The notes below the pieces were generated by a model. It was not told the origin of the DNA, did no database searches, and was given only the letters and a program-made list of their open reading frames with translations. The position numbers and the translations under genes were made by a program. A DNA stretch of 64,000 nucleotides from Glomus cerebriforme (taxonomy: Eukaryota > Glomeromycota > Glomeromycetes > Glomerales > Glomeraceae): assembly GCA_003550305.1 (NCBI GenBank), contig QKYT01000026.1:316863-380862 (forward strand), read 5' to 3'. How positions within the stretch are numbered: position 1 is the first letter of the stretch; every line of letters begins with the position of its first letter. Below are positions 37,071-49,221 of the stretch, piece after piece.

Positions 37071-37598
37071 CACTGGTCAAAAACTGATCTATCTTACAGA
37101 TATCTTATAAATATCAGGTACCCAAAATGCAGAAAATCTGCTATACACCGGGTACCCAATATGTATACTATAGAATTAAAAAATACAATTTATTAATTAT
37201 CTCCTATCTAATAATCATAAAAAGATGAAATATAGCTCATTCAATTCGCCTCACTGAGACGTATCAAATGGTACTAATTTTGCATTTCTAGATGTGATAG
37301 ATGCTGAGATATTTGATAAATCGTAAAAAAACAAATAAANNNTNNCNATTTATNGAATATCTTAGCATCTATGCATTTAGAAATGCGAAATTAGTACCAT
37401 TCGATACGTCTCAGTGAGGCGAATCGAATGAGCTATATTTTATCTTTTTATGATTATTGGATAGCGAGATAATTAATAAATTGTATTTTTTAATTCTATA
37501 GTATACATATTGGGTACTTGATATATAGCAGATTTTCTGCATTTTGGGTACCCGATATTTATAAGATATCTGTAAGATAGATCAGTTTTTGACCAGTG
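37071..37598. mobile_element. 528 bp foldback (long inverted repeat) element
   Basis: Two near-identical arms of about 250 bp (CACTGGTCAAAAACTGATC at 37071, GATCAGTTTTTGACCAGTG ending at 37598) meet at a centre holding seven Ns (37340-37354). Almost the whole element is one palindrome. Arm differences are mostly transitions (for example TTCAATTCG against TTCGATTCG). Flanks read TAG(C) and TAG, compatible with a TA-type duplication but not proof. No ORF. It looks like a non-autonomous foldback/MITE element. Confidence 0.85.
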
Positions 37599-37599
37599 T

Positions 37600-40500
37600 A
37601 GATACAGGATTAGGAACATTCAAAAAGTAAGAATTGTCATTATTCAAGAGTTTTTCTTTACAATAGATATATCAAGAATCAAAGATTCTTAAAAAGGAAC
37701 AAGATAGTATAAACAGTTATTTTAATTCATCTGAAATATTTATAGTACTATTAGAAATTATCTTAATGAGATAGAAAAATAGAAGTAATATAGATTTTAT
37801 TTTTTTTTATTTGTATTTTAATGTTAATTATTTTTAAATAGTTATTTCTTTCTGAAAGTTAGTACTAGTAATCAGCTTCTATAAATTTATCAATGTTTCA
37901 AGCTAGTTTAAAAATCCATATCTATTTTGAGAAGAAATTCAGATAAATTGGTTAAAATGATTATTTATTAGTTTCTGATACTGGGATATAGGGAAGATTC
38001 AGAGTATATATTATCTAAAAAAGCTTGATAATATGGTTTCAAATTGCTTAGTAAAACTAAGGGGTTTAGCAAATAGATGAAATGACAAAATGTAATAATT
38101 TAATGAAACTATATTAAAGTCTTATTAAAAGTTAGTAAAACTTAACAAAAAATGAAACCTGTTAAAACTTATTATAAATGGCAAAACTAATGAAACTCTG
38201 CAAAACTATAATAAAACTATAGTAAAATTTTATACAAGATTTTAGAAAAGTTTAGATAAGTAATTCTAAGTAGATTTCTGATAAATTTATAAATTCCAGT
38301 AAATTTTATTAATTTCAGTAGTATTCTAATTATAAAAAAAATAATTTTTAAATTTATCCAAAAAATTTTAACAATTATAATTATAAGAAATTAATAAATA
38401 AATAATTAATTATTAATTATTATATAAAAAAATGCTATTTTGTATTTATTAATTTATCTAATTATTTTATAGTATTTGTTTTATTTGTCACTATTAATAA
38501 GATTAACAAAAACAAAAAAATACGAAAAGATTAAATCAAATTTATAAAATTTTTATTTGTTAAACTTCTTTGTAGAATACAAATATTGAAAAAAATTAGT
38601 TAATTATAATAATTATATTTTACATTAAATTTACAAAAAAATTTTAGCTATAATAACTATAAGAATGATTGAAATATTGAATACATATAAGAATTAAAAA
38701 AAAGAATAAAATATTAAAAAATGAGTATTATTTCAAGTTGTTATATCCAATTATATAACTATGTTAATTTATATAAAGAATATGATATTTAGCTAAATTA
38801 TATTATTTATGTAATAAGTAATATTATAATAAAACTAGATTTTTTAATAAAATTTCTATTTTAAATTTAAAAATTAAGTTATTTGAATTCATATTTCTCA
38901 ATAACAAAAGAACAAATTGAAAATACAATTATAAACACATAAATCTATCAATTAGTTGTTAAAAAAGAAAAATTATAATGAACTTTATTGATTATAATTT
39001 TTAAAAGTATATATTTTAAGTTTTTAATGAAACAAGTTTATACTTATTTTAGTTTTTGTAAAATTAATTTACTTTTATAATTTTTTTATTTAGATTTTTG
39101 CTTTTTATTTTTTAATTGATATTTTTATTGATTAATAAATGAATAAAAAAATTAATTGCAAAATGATTATTATACTAAGAATAAATTATTTGACAGTTAT
39201 ACTATGTAAGTATTATTTTTTAAGTAAGATGATACTAAAATAGTTTTATATTTCTTTAGAACTTGGTTAGCATTACAGGCTTTTTTAAAAACTTCTAACT
39301 ATTCAATTGAATCTTAGTTTTTTCTTTAGAATTCTGAAAAATCTACTAATTTACTTTTTCTTAGTTTTTGATTTTAATCAAAAAATTGTAATGCTTTTTT
39401 TATTAATAAGAGCATTAATATTTTCTCATTAATTTATTTATTTTCTTTATAAAAGTATTTAAATTTTTGCTTATTATTAGACTAGTTTTGGCTAGATGAA
39501 TATTAAGAATTTCCAAAAGTTTTTAATATGCTTTGCAAATTTTGAAAGAAATTATTTAATAAATCCTAATTAAAGGAACTTTGAAAATTTTAAAGAATAT
39601 TAAAGGAATTTTGTAGATTTGTAAAAAATTTGAATAAACTTTTTAGTATTTTAAAAGAAGTACTTTTTGTTAATTTACCAAAACCCATTTAACTTTATTT
39701 ATATGAAAATGAGAATAGTTTAAAAGAGGAATCTTCAAACTGCTTCTATTATTTTTCTTGTACTTTAGCAAATTTTTGTAATGATATTTGATACAAAACA
39801 TGACTTTCTGATATGTTATTTATATTTAATACTAAATGTTTATATGAAATATTTGTTTCTGAAGTTAAACTAAATAATTGTTATTAGCAGGACTGTTAAA
39901 GCTGTTAAAAGTGTTATATGCTTATTGATATAAAGTTATTACTTTTAGATTGTGTATCATTAAAACTTTGAATGAAATTGCCATATTGGTAAAAAAAGAA
40001 TTTGAAGATAAGTCTAAATAAAAAACTTTTCAACTATGAAGTTTGTCAGTTACTTTTCAATAAAATTGTAGACTTTCAATTAGTGACTCAAAATTAGGTT
40101 TATATCTAATAATAGTATAAATCAATTGACGTATTACTTCCTGTGCTTGTTGCTTTGTTTCATACTCCTCTAATTGATTATAATATTCTATTGTTTTCGA
40201 TATATAGGTACTTCCTGTACATATTTTTTTTTTTAAAATGCATAAGAACTACCAGCAAGTTTATTATCAGATAAAGTGTATAAAAGTAAATCATACTATA
40301 CTAATACAACAAAATAAGAAAAAGAAATAATAAACTATGTAAATTAGATCTAGTAATAAATCAATACTAATAGATTCTGTTAATAGAGTCAACTTATCCA
40401 TAATGCAAAGAACAAAAAAATGAAAAAAAAGAAAGCAGTAAAGCTGCCAAGAAATTTTACTTAATGAACCAAAAAAAAATCATAATAAAGAAAATAAAAA

Positions 40501-40786
40501 AAAATAAAACTGAAACTAAATTACCCTCCCATTAGGTTTGTAGTATTATTCTGATGCTTCTGAAAAAAACTGAAAAGTTAGAGAGCGTAATCTTATAGTA
40601 CTATTAACTGTATTCAAAATCCATCTCTATGGAATATTTATCACATGATATTTTACCTAAACATAAGAGAGGAAGTTAGCCAGCTTTAGTTTAATCCAAG
40701 ATGGATAACACTATAGCAGATAAGGATTATCTTTATAATAATTCTTAATATCTTGGATTAACTATTTGTATTTTTCCTTTGTAATT
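37600..40786. other. AT-rich decayed repeat region
   Basis: 3.2 kb with runs of related short pieces (for example TAAAACTTA/GTAAAACT around 38040-38250) but no definable element, ORF or RNA. Probably old transposon sequence altered beyond recognition. Confidence 0.4.
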
Positions 40787-42260
40787 TTATGAAAGTACAT
40801 GTGCACTATTCAATAAGGCTGAGTGTGTTCCCAACCAAAACATTTCAGTTAAGACTTTTATGTTTTGAACTAGAATCTCAGTTTTATGTGCTATACCATA
40901 TGCTTTGAAATTAGTTTGAATGCATCTATTATTTTTCTTGCCAAACGTCGAGGAGGATTTGAAGGATGACTTTCTGTCTTGATTTTTCTTCGAAGAGAAA
41001 ACATGGGCCAATAGATACTTCAGATCAGACTTTTTCTTTCCTAAGTGGTCTATCTTCTAGTGAACGATGAGTTCATGAACCTTAAAATCAGCTTGGCAAG
41101 CAAGATTAAGATCATTTGAGGTTTGAAAGAACCCTATAATTTTCTGTTTGTCTTTAATATCTTTCATCAATTTGATTGTGACAAGATGATAATGTATTAT
41201 AAATTCCTTATCCTGAAATATAAGATGTTCTTCAAAATCTTTGCCAAAGTCAGCTAATATGGCTTGAAAAACTGATCTTTATTTATATTATTTTAAAGAC
41301 CAGTCTGCCAGAAACTATCTGACTAAAGTGTTGCCTAATAGAATCTGCTATTGATCTTCTTCAAATACGTTGAGTACTGATATTCTTAGCACTATTATGA
41401 CCCTTATACAGATATATTTACCTTGTTTTAATAGGGTGGCTTTTACAAGAGAACCTAAGTATTTGTTGATTTCCTCAGTTATTTTTTTGGCATCCTATTT
41501 ACCCAGAATGTCGTATAATATTATATTATGCACGTTTAGTTTTAATTTAGGCAGTATCATGAATCCTGTGATGATATGAGGCTGACGCTCCTTTTTAACC
41601 TTTTTAGGAGATTTTGGAGGGATGCAGATTTATCTACTTTCTTTATGAACTTTGTGTTATTCTGTAAAGAATTTTTAAGTGGTAAAGTAACAGTTATAGG
41701 AATGTCTTTCTCTATTTCCATATGATCGTCATCCTAAAGCAGTAACTCTTGTAATGGTGATTTATGTTGATCTTCCTGTATTACGATCGGCTTACTCAAC
41801 GTTTTGCTATTGGTGTTTTCTGTTAATGTTGATCTACTGAAAGTTGCCAAAATTGGCTGTTCTAAATCTTGTACCTTTTTTTTAAAGATATTATTGTCAG
41901 CTGTAGTCCAATTGTCTGAGGCTGTACTATACCTGCCACAGCAAGTTTGGCTTTGAGTTTGTTAATGGTAATTTTGTACCTAGTTATCTCCTCCAAGGCC
42001 TCGTCTAAACTCTGTAGATTAGTATCCAAAATGTCATCATAAAATTTACTCATTATGCTCCTGATAAGACATAACATCTGTGACATGATAGCTGTAAAGT
42101 CAAAAACTCCTTTGATAAAATGTCCTATATTATTAGCACTGCTGTCTTTATTCTTCAACTCTTGACAAAGCTGTATATGTTGTAAAAAGGCTTATGCTTC
42201 TTCAGGACTCTTTAGACCTATATGTTTGCTTTATAAATTGTTAACGTGGGAGTAACAGTA
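40787..42260 (-). pseudogene. Decayed ORF of a dispersed repeat (retroelement ORF1/gag-like)
   Basis: On the minus strand one can follow a long reading, from KHIGLKSPEEA through FDFTAIMSQMLCLIRSIMSK (to 41862), KKVKKERQPHIITGFMILPK and KITEEINKYLGSLVKATLL (41400-41620), to R-stop-FLADWSLK, ADFGKDFEEHLIFQDKEF and HVFSSKKNQDRKSSFKSS (to 40787). At least six in-frame stops (TAA, TAG) interrupt it, most explainable as CAA-to-TAA or TGG-to-TAG changes, plus at least one frame jump. Base composition is less AT-rich than around it, as expected of former coding sequence. The RWF.A.W.LK motif recalls a repeat protein I know from Rhizophagus. The retroelement assignment is inference; I see no reverse transcriptase or zinc knuckle. 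Confidence 0.5.
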
Positions 42261-43006
42261 TCAATCTATATAGACAAACTTTTTAACGAATATATCCGTA
42301 CCCTTGGGTGCAAATAAAAATTTTTTTTTTAAAAAAAAACTTTACTGCATATTTCTTATAAAATGAAAAAAAATGAGAAAGTTTTTTTTTTTTAAATTTA
42401 CCCCCTATACACATTATACATTGGTCAATACTTACAATATATGCAAGAATAATCACCTGATTTATATATATGCCATTTCTCATGCTTTATAACTTTAGTT
42501 ATCCCTACTTTTCAGTTTTGAGGGGTGGAATCAACTGTATGTGTATTTGAAAAAATGAACTATTATTTTTTTTTAATATTAAACCAAACTTAGACTGCAA
42601 GAAAAAACTCTTTCCAGCAATTCCACCTATAGTCCTATAGTAATATATCTTTTTAAGACTTTATTAATTCATAATTGAGCAGCAAATTGGTTTGTTAATA
42701 TGAGTGTGCCGGGTGATAATTCACTGGTGTTTGAAAACGCTCCTAAACAGCCAACTTATCAATTGCTTCAATCGTGCTCTAAATAGAATAAATAAAGCTA
42801 TAAATTGATTCGAATTTTTTCGTTCTTAATAAACTCTTATGATAGTTTTTATGTATTGATATTTTATTTTTAATAATAAAATCTAGTAGCGAGTTCAAAG
42901 GAGAAATTTCTCGATCCTTAACGGTTCATAAAATGTTTCTTACCTCGTAGTAAAAATTGTCTTCGATATTAATGAACGTCACGTCAAAATTGTATTGATG
43001 CAATTC
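42261..43006. other. Intergenic, AT-rich
   Basis: Homopolymer-rich sequence with no coding signal; the ORF at 42283-42483 (minus) runs through T-tracts. It ends at the promoter-like elements of the next gene. Confidence 0.4.
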
Positions 43007-43033
43007 ACGTGACCAATCAAAAAATTATAAAAG
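43007..43033 (+). promoter_or_regulatory. Promoter-like cluster: CACGTG, CCAAT, TATAAAAG
   Basis: An E-box CACGTG (43007-43012) overlaps into CCAAT (43013-43017) and is followed by TATAAAAG (43026-43033), about 60-140 bp upstream of the two possible ATGs of the small membrane-protein gene. The order and spacing are those of a real RNA polymerase II promoter and support that gene. Confidence 0.5.
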
Positions 43034-43163
43034 TAATTTAACTAGTAAAGAAGCGTCATCTTTTGCTTGAAAGTTGAAACGCGTAAATTTATATATGAAA
43101 AAACTTTTTTTTAGCCAAGTTACAAAATCTGAAAAATTAATTATCAATCAATCAATTACTATT

Positions 43164-43653
43164 ATGGATGGACAGTTTGATTCGTTGATTTTTCTGTTTT
43201 ATGCACCAATGTTTGTTATTATTTGGATCTTTTATTTGGCTTCGTATTATTGGAGTAATAGTAGAAATCGGGATCGAACATACGGTACGTTTATAAATTT
43301 ATCAATTGAAATTTTATAATTTAATCTTAACATTCTTTTTTCCTCTTATTAAATTGGCCCGATATCAACTATTATTTATAACAGACTTTTTTCTATATTT
43401 CTCTCCAACGCATATTTCTACTGTGCATTTATTCCTTTTAGAATTATGTGGTTTTTCTAAAACTGTTCTACATACGTTTTATATTATTCTGATTCTTATG
43501 TTGTTAATTCAGAATAAATATGCTGATTTATTCTGGAAGATAGAATATGGACTTGAGTCATTCACTATTTGGTTTTATTTTACGTTAACTTATATCAGTT
43601 TACTTTGCATAATTTCTTTTGAAGTATCATTAGAAGGGCTTAATATAATTTAG
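43164..43653 (+). CDS. Small predicted multi-pass membrane protein, unrecognised
   Basis: Two exons (43164-43284, 43442-43653) sum to 333 nt, 110 residues. The junction CG|GTACGT...CCTTTTAG|AA keeps frame. There are four hydrophobic segments: about 7-27 (LIFLFYAPMFVIIWIFYLAS), 48-64 (TVLHTFYIILILMLLIQ), 78-100 (FTIWFYFTLTYISLLCIISF) and a weaker end. Charged residues (SNSRNRDRTY) lie between the first two. I do not recognise the family. An in-frame ATG at 43095 would add 23 residues; the downstream ATG was preferred because its N-terminus is the better membrane-protein start. A consensus promoter lies just upstream. Unspliced reading of either exon would leave two unrelated short ORFs. Confidence 0.5.
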
Positions 43654-44022
43654 ATCATGATATTTTTTATTGGGTTTAACATTAAAATATAATTCCGTTA
43701 TTGAATTTCCTAGTAAACAGATTAAAATTATGAGAAATTTTTTTTAAATATAAATATATATATGACCAATTAATATCCGATAACTTATTATAATCCAAAA
43801 TTACGAATAAATTTCTTGTTCATAGACTTTGATATACGCTCTATTTTGACACTCTAGTATCTATGTTGTTATAGATATAGAGCAACACTAGAGCGATTAT
43901 AAATATTCATAATATAAGAAATTAAAAAAATTTTCACCTACATTCACTTAAATACTGACGTCCTTTTATAAAATAATAATCATATTCACCTTAAATTCTT
44001 ATGCAAATACGGATGGATAAAT
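43654..44022. other. Convergent intergenic region with a stem-loop
   Basis: Separates the plus-strand small gene from minus-strand Oxa1. An imperfect inverted repeat (CTCTAGT at 43850-43856 with ACTAGAG at 43888-43894, inner ATCTAT/ATAGAT) lies between the two 3' ends. No other feature. Confidence 0.4.
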
Positions 44023-45399
44023 TCATAATCTTTTTTTACGTTTCTTATTTTTGTTAACCTCAGCTGAAGCTGACGCATTCCATTCTCTCCATTGTTCCAT
44101 AAATGATTTTTGTTTTACTATATCATTTATTTTAAGTTTTGGTAATCCAAAATAATTTCGAACTCTTTTATTTTTTAGAAGTTGACTTTGTGTAAAAGCA
44201 AGTGTATTTGCACAAAAGAAATAATAAAGTACCGCCTTTAATTTTAGCAATAATAAAAGTTAATAAATCATTTTCCTTTAGTAGAAAAATTTAAATACGC
44301 TGATACATACCGAAGGTAATTGCATTGTGAAAAAGATTGAAGTTATGCTGAGAATGCGGAAAAACCATCTTAAGCCTGTTCCCTGAGAATTTTTTAAGGC
44401 TCCGGATTCGGCCCCCAACTATAATATTTTAGAATCATTAGAATTAAAAATTTAAAATAAGTAAATAAAATAAATTAAATTAAGATTTACCTCTAACGTT
44501 AAGATAAAACCGAAACTAACAAGGAAAGGTAAAATTACTTGTGGATCGGGAACAGATAAATCTTTAAACCATAAAATACCACCTTGTGTAAAACCAGGTA
44601 CAGGTAATTCGGCCATTTTTCTTAAGGAAATAAAAAAACTTATAAAAAAAGGCATTTGAATTAATGGTAATAAAAAAGGTGATAAGATCGAATTTATATT
44701 ATTATCTGAATATAATTGTTTTAGTTCTACAGTTTTATTCATAAGTGTATATTGATCTCCCTTACTCCTCGCCTTTTTAATTTGGTCCATTAATTTTTGA
44801 GCTTCCGGCTGGATTTCCGTAAATTTGGCAACCAATTTTTGATTTTTTATTACTAATGGAAAAAATCCTAAACGTAAAATTAATGTTGCTAAGGTAATTG
44901 TACCCCACCAAGGTAATCCCGTTGAAACATGTAAAATTTCAAAAAATTCCTCTATAAGTCCAACCGGTGTAAAATTAGCAAGTCCCATTGCTTTAAAATC
45001 CCCTATTTTTAATGCCGTTTCTATTACGGCATCCGATGTTGTTGGTTCAATTATATCTGTGAATGAATCAATATTTTCAGTTATAGTTTCTTGTGACGAA
45101 GTTGATGATATTCCTACTGTTTCACCCATGTCATTTTGTGTTGTTGTGATACTTCGACACATTTTATTTATCGTAAACGATTGATACAAATTTATTTTAT
45201 TAAAATTTGAACATCCATTGTACGAAGAAGTTTTTCTTTGAGTAAATAAGCTATGATTTTCATATGGCCTAATATTATGTACTTTAGTTGAAAACTTTAA
45301 TAAAAAAAAATAAGTTCATTAAATAATAATGATAACCAAAAGTTTTATCTTGTATAATATATAGATATATCCACCTTTTTCAATAATTTGCTTGAGCAT
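44023..45399 (-). CDS. OXA1: Mitochondrial inner membrane insertase Oxa1
   Basis: Four exons (45399-45375, 45281-44491, 44418-44311, 44235-44023) sum to 1137 nt, 378 residues. A Ser/Asn/Arg-containing N-terminus without acidic residues for about the first 50 positions fits a mitochondrial targeting sequence. The YidC/Oxa1 core follows: TGLPWWGTITLATLILRLGF, FFPLVIKNQKLVAKFTEIQP, a charged matrix loop (LMDQIKKARSKGDQYT), then SPFLLPLIQMPFFISFFISL and LSVPDPQVILPFLVSFGFIL, giving about five membrane segments, and a Lys-rich C-terminal tail (VNKNKKRKKRL) of the kind that binds mitoribosomes. It inserts mitochondrially encoded subunits such as Cox2 co-translationally. The first exon (MLKQIIEK) was chosen because it joins in phase at CTAAAG|TACATAAT; the internal Met at 45189 would lose the presequence. 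Confidence 0.92.
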
Positions 45400-45973
45400 T
45401 GTAATCTTATGCTATTTAAAATAGAAGTTACGATATAAGTTTTATCATAAAACTTTAACTAGAATAAAAGATCAACATACGTTTGGAAACAAATAAAACT
45501 TTGTTTTGTTCGGCATATTATTGAAAAGTTCATTTTTTTTTAAAAAAAAAAAAGAAAAAAAAAATTTTTCAGTTCTTCAGTAATCAGAAAAAAAATTAAA
45601 TTTGATTGGCTGATAATATATATGCGTGCGGATCAATTCTTGTCCATCTATTGATCAAGAAATACACAGTAAATATCATAATCACATGCCAAAATGATCA
45701 GTTCTATTTATTATGTAGTTCATCCCTCAGACTATATCGAAGTTATTGAAGTTATTGTCTAATACTTTCCTTTTTGATATTATAGATTTAGATATTATAG
45801 ATATTATCAGTTATTCTTTTAAATTAAATATATACGAATAAAAATAAATGTGAAAATAATATAATAATAAATAATGATTTAAAATGAAATTCCTTATAAT
45901 ACATCTTTCTCCCGTATAAAAAATCTAATTCAGCTATTAAATTACATATTTACATTCACATTCGCTTTATTAA
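45400..45973. other. Intergenic between OXA1 and AFI1 (both minus)
   Basis: 570 bp holding the Oxa1 upstream region and the 3' flank of AFI1. GATTGGC at 45604-45610 is an inverted CCAAT, which reads as CCAAT towards Oxa1 about 200 bp upstream. Homopolymer A/T tracts at 45530-45570. No other feature. Confidence 0.4.
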
Positions 45974-48798
45974 TTAATTGGTAGTAATAGCCACGCCAAT
46001 ATCACTTTCATTAGAGTCATCGTTATAATTATCACTATTATTGTCATCTTGTGGTTGTTCATGTTTTTGTATCGCAAATTTATTTTGTTGTTCTTTTTCT
46101 CTTTGATCGGCTAATTGCCTTTCATAAGCATGTTTTTGGAACAAATTTAAACTTTGTATAAATTTACTTCCGGTCTAAAAAAATATATATACAAATATAT
46201 GTATAAATAAATAAAATTTAGTAAACGATTAAATCTAATTAATAAGGGTTTTTAATCATTCAATACTTACTGTATGATTATTGATTTTATTAAACAACTC
46301 TATTGTATAACTTCTAACAGTTTTAAGTGGATAAAATAATCCTAACCCAATTGGAAATAATCCTCCTTGATTTTGTGGTAAATACGACAAAAACTATTAG
46401 AGAAAAAAAAGTAAGGGAATATTAATAATAAGATTATCATATTATCTAACTTACAAAGTAAAAACATTTGTACCTCAATTATTTGTTCGTCAGTTATAAC
46501 ATTGTCAACCAAAGCCTTATATAAACATTCAACTTCCTCTTCTGGCATATTTTTTAGGTTTTTTAGTTTAGCTACTTGATGATAAACATCTATAGCTTTG
46601 ATACTTCGATGTTTTAAATAATTTTGAAAATCCTAAGAAATAAAATAAGAAAATAAAAGATATAATTGAGATTATAATTTCTTTAAAAAGCCGATTAAAG
46701 TTATTCAAAACTCACCAATTGATAATATTTATACGAAATAGTTTGCCTCCAACCTTCGATTCTATTAACATTAGCAGCTACTTCACGTAATTTTGAATTC
46801 TCATCTTGAAATGCTAATCCTGTGCCTAATATATCGCCATGGTCTGTATTTTCTGGCATCATTCCAATTTTAGTTGATCCAAAAGTTTCAATTTCATACA
46901 AAGCTGTTAACCTCACAAATCTTTGTACATATTCTTGAAATTTTCCTCTTATGGTTGTTTCTCCATAATGATGTTGAATTGCATGCATCACCTGTTCAAT
47001 TAACAAGAATTGTTTTAGCCTGATTTATAAATTATTTTAACTTTTCTTAATTATTACTAACCTCTGCCATAAATTCATTATCAGTAGTATCCCATTTTTC
47101 CCTTCCCCAAGATTCTGTTTTACTTGAAGATGGAGATCTTGTACCTTCATCTGGTTTTTCATCAGGTTTTGTACCGTATGAAGGTGTTGCAATATCTTTA
47201 CTAACTGTAATCCTTCCTGTATCAATATTACATAATACATCCCACCATGAACTATGATCCTCAAAAATTCTATTTGTTACTCCTGCAATAAATCCAGGAC
47301 TAGAAAGATGAAATTGAGTTAATTACGAAAATTTCTAAAAAAAAGTAATTAACATCATTAAGACTTACACTTTCAATAAATCTTCAACATTTGTTAAGTT
47401 AGTATATGGGAATGCACGTTCCGTAAACCCTCTCAAAACGCCACCACTACCACTTCCCATAGCGCAGGCTGATAATACATAATTCGCTACATCCCCTGAA
47501 GGATGTCCATGTCCCAAAAATATTATACGCTTTTGCGTTAATAATGCATTCAATAATAAAATTATCGGGTGCGTTTGATTACCACTTGAATCCAAATGTG
47601 GATGAAATGCATGATTGAATGGTTGTGGTGATGATGGTGAAAACGTCGTAATCAACTTAATCAAAGAAAACTATAAAAAGAAAAAGAAAATTATTTTTTT
47701 CCTTAAAATTTAAATACTTTCCTCGATTAAAAAAAAACACTTACGTCACCAACTTCTTCTGGATTAACAGTTAATGGTACACGGATTGGCAATTTTATTC
47801 CATTATATACAACCTTAGTTTCATAAAAATGTCTATCCTTATTTTTATTCAAATTTGGCATTAAATCTACATAAGATCCTTTTCTTAAATTTGCCAACCT
47901 TTCTTCTTCACTTATAGAACTAGCATTATCTGTTCCACCATCACCACCATCACTACTATTAGTTATTCCTAATCCTTTTCCTGAATTATCATCTTTTGGT
48001 GATTGAGCTACTAATTCTTGTTGTCTCCTATTATTCTCATAAGCAATAAACTTTTCTTCAAACATATCTTTATTCTCTGAAGCACGCAGTATAGCTTTTT
48101 CATGTGCTGAGAATCTAGGCATATTTGTTACATCCATGGAATTTACTGCTTCATATAATGATGCTAAACATTTTACTGATGGATTTTGAAAATATTTGTC
48201 TAACGCTAATAATAAAACCGGCTAAAGATTTTATAATAATTAGAATTAGAGATAATTTTATTAAGAAAAAATTTTGATAAGGCACTTACCTTGTAAATAT
48301 GTAAATATTGATGTCTTGTACAAATAGCCATAGCTTTCACAATTGCACCTCTATAAACAAAGTTTAATCATTTAATACTCAATCCAATATATATAAAATT
48401 GCACAAATAATATATCATTCACCTTCTAGCCTCTTTGTCATGTTTAGTTCTAACTAAATTTAACGCATATAACAACGGTTTATCATCATTATCAACCCCA
48501 CTCTTAGCAGTTGATATTTTATCAAGATCAGGAATTGTTTGATTTAAAAAGAATACTGTCCAATCTTCTGTACGTAAATGTGCACCATCCGGTAACATTA
48601 ACTCTGCTAATAAACTATACATATATATCAGAATTTTCCGAAATAATGAATTATTCAAATTTAAAAGAATTTAACAATTACTTACTGTTCATCTGTACCG
48701 GTAGCTTCAGGGTATTGATGTGCTAATGAAGACCCTTTATCAATATCGAATTCTGCCAACAGTATATGCGTAACATGAACACCCAATGGAAAAGGCAT
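45974..48798 (-). CDS. AFI1: Afi1-like DENN-family protein (Arf3 docking + SPA domains)
   Basis: Ten exons (48798-48686, 48614-48423, 48350-48290, 48221-47745, 47670-47369, 47299-47062, 46991-46716, 46632-46474, 46393-46271, 46174-45974) sum to 2142 nt, 713 residues. The N-terminus ([20 protein letters not shown], then [20 protein letters not shown]) matches the Afi1 Arf3-docking domain. After a Ser/Gly-rich linker come [40 protein letters not shown] and [20 protein letters not shown], the SPA/stabilisation-of-polarity-axis region of the DENN superfamily. The C-terminus is an acidic, Gln/Asn-rich tail. In yeast Afi1 binds Arf3-GTP at the plasma membrane and helps polarised growth. It lies head to head with RGP1, sharing 423 bp. 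All splice phases agree; no truncation. Confidence 0.85.
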
Positions 48799-49221
48799 TT
48801 TTTGTTTCAATTAGTTTATATCAAGTATTTTTTATCAATTACTATAATTATTATATTTGTTTTAAATTAATTAAAATTCAATACATATAAATTAATTATT
48901 AAATAACGAAATAATTGAAAAAAAAAAATTTTAAAAAGGAATTTTTTTAAGAAAACAAAATTTTAATAAAATGAATGTATCACCAAATTATTCAATACAT
49001 GAGTAATTTTATTGTAGATCATAAAATTTATCTGTGGCTTGACAATTCAAAAAAAAAAACCATTACTTCCCCCCCCCCCCCTTTCGAGCATAGTAATTGT
49101 CAACTTATGAAGAACTAATGCAAAAAACTGATGGAGGATTTAAATGTCACAAAACGAAGAATACAAAAGCATAATTCATTTTATAAAAATTAATTAGGTA
49201 GATATATTATAGATCGCGAAA
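48799..49221. promoter_or_regulatory. Shared divergent promoter region of AFI1 and RGP1
   Basis: 423 bp between two start codons facing away from each other, so it must hold both promoters. It contains A/T tracts and an uninterrupted run of 14 C (49068-49081), striking in such an AT-rich genome and a possible nucleosome-excluding or G-quadruplex-prone tract. No convincing TATA box was found. Confidence 0.5.
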
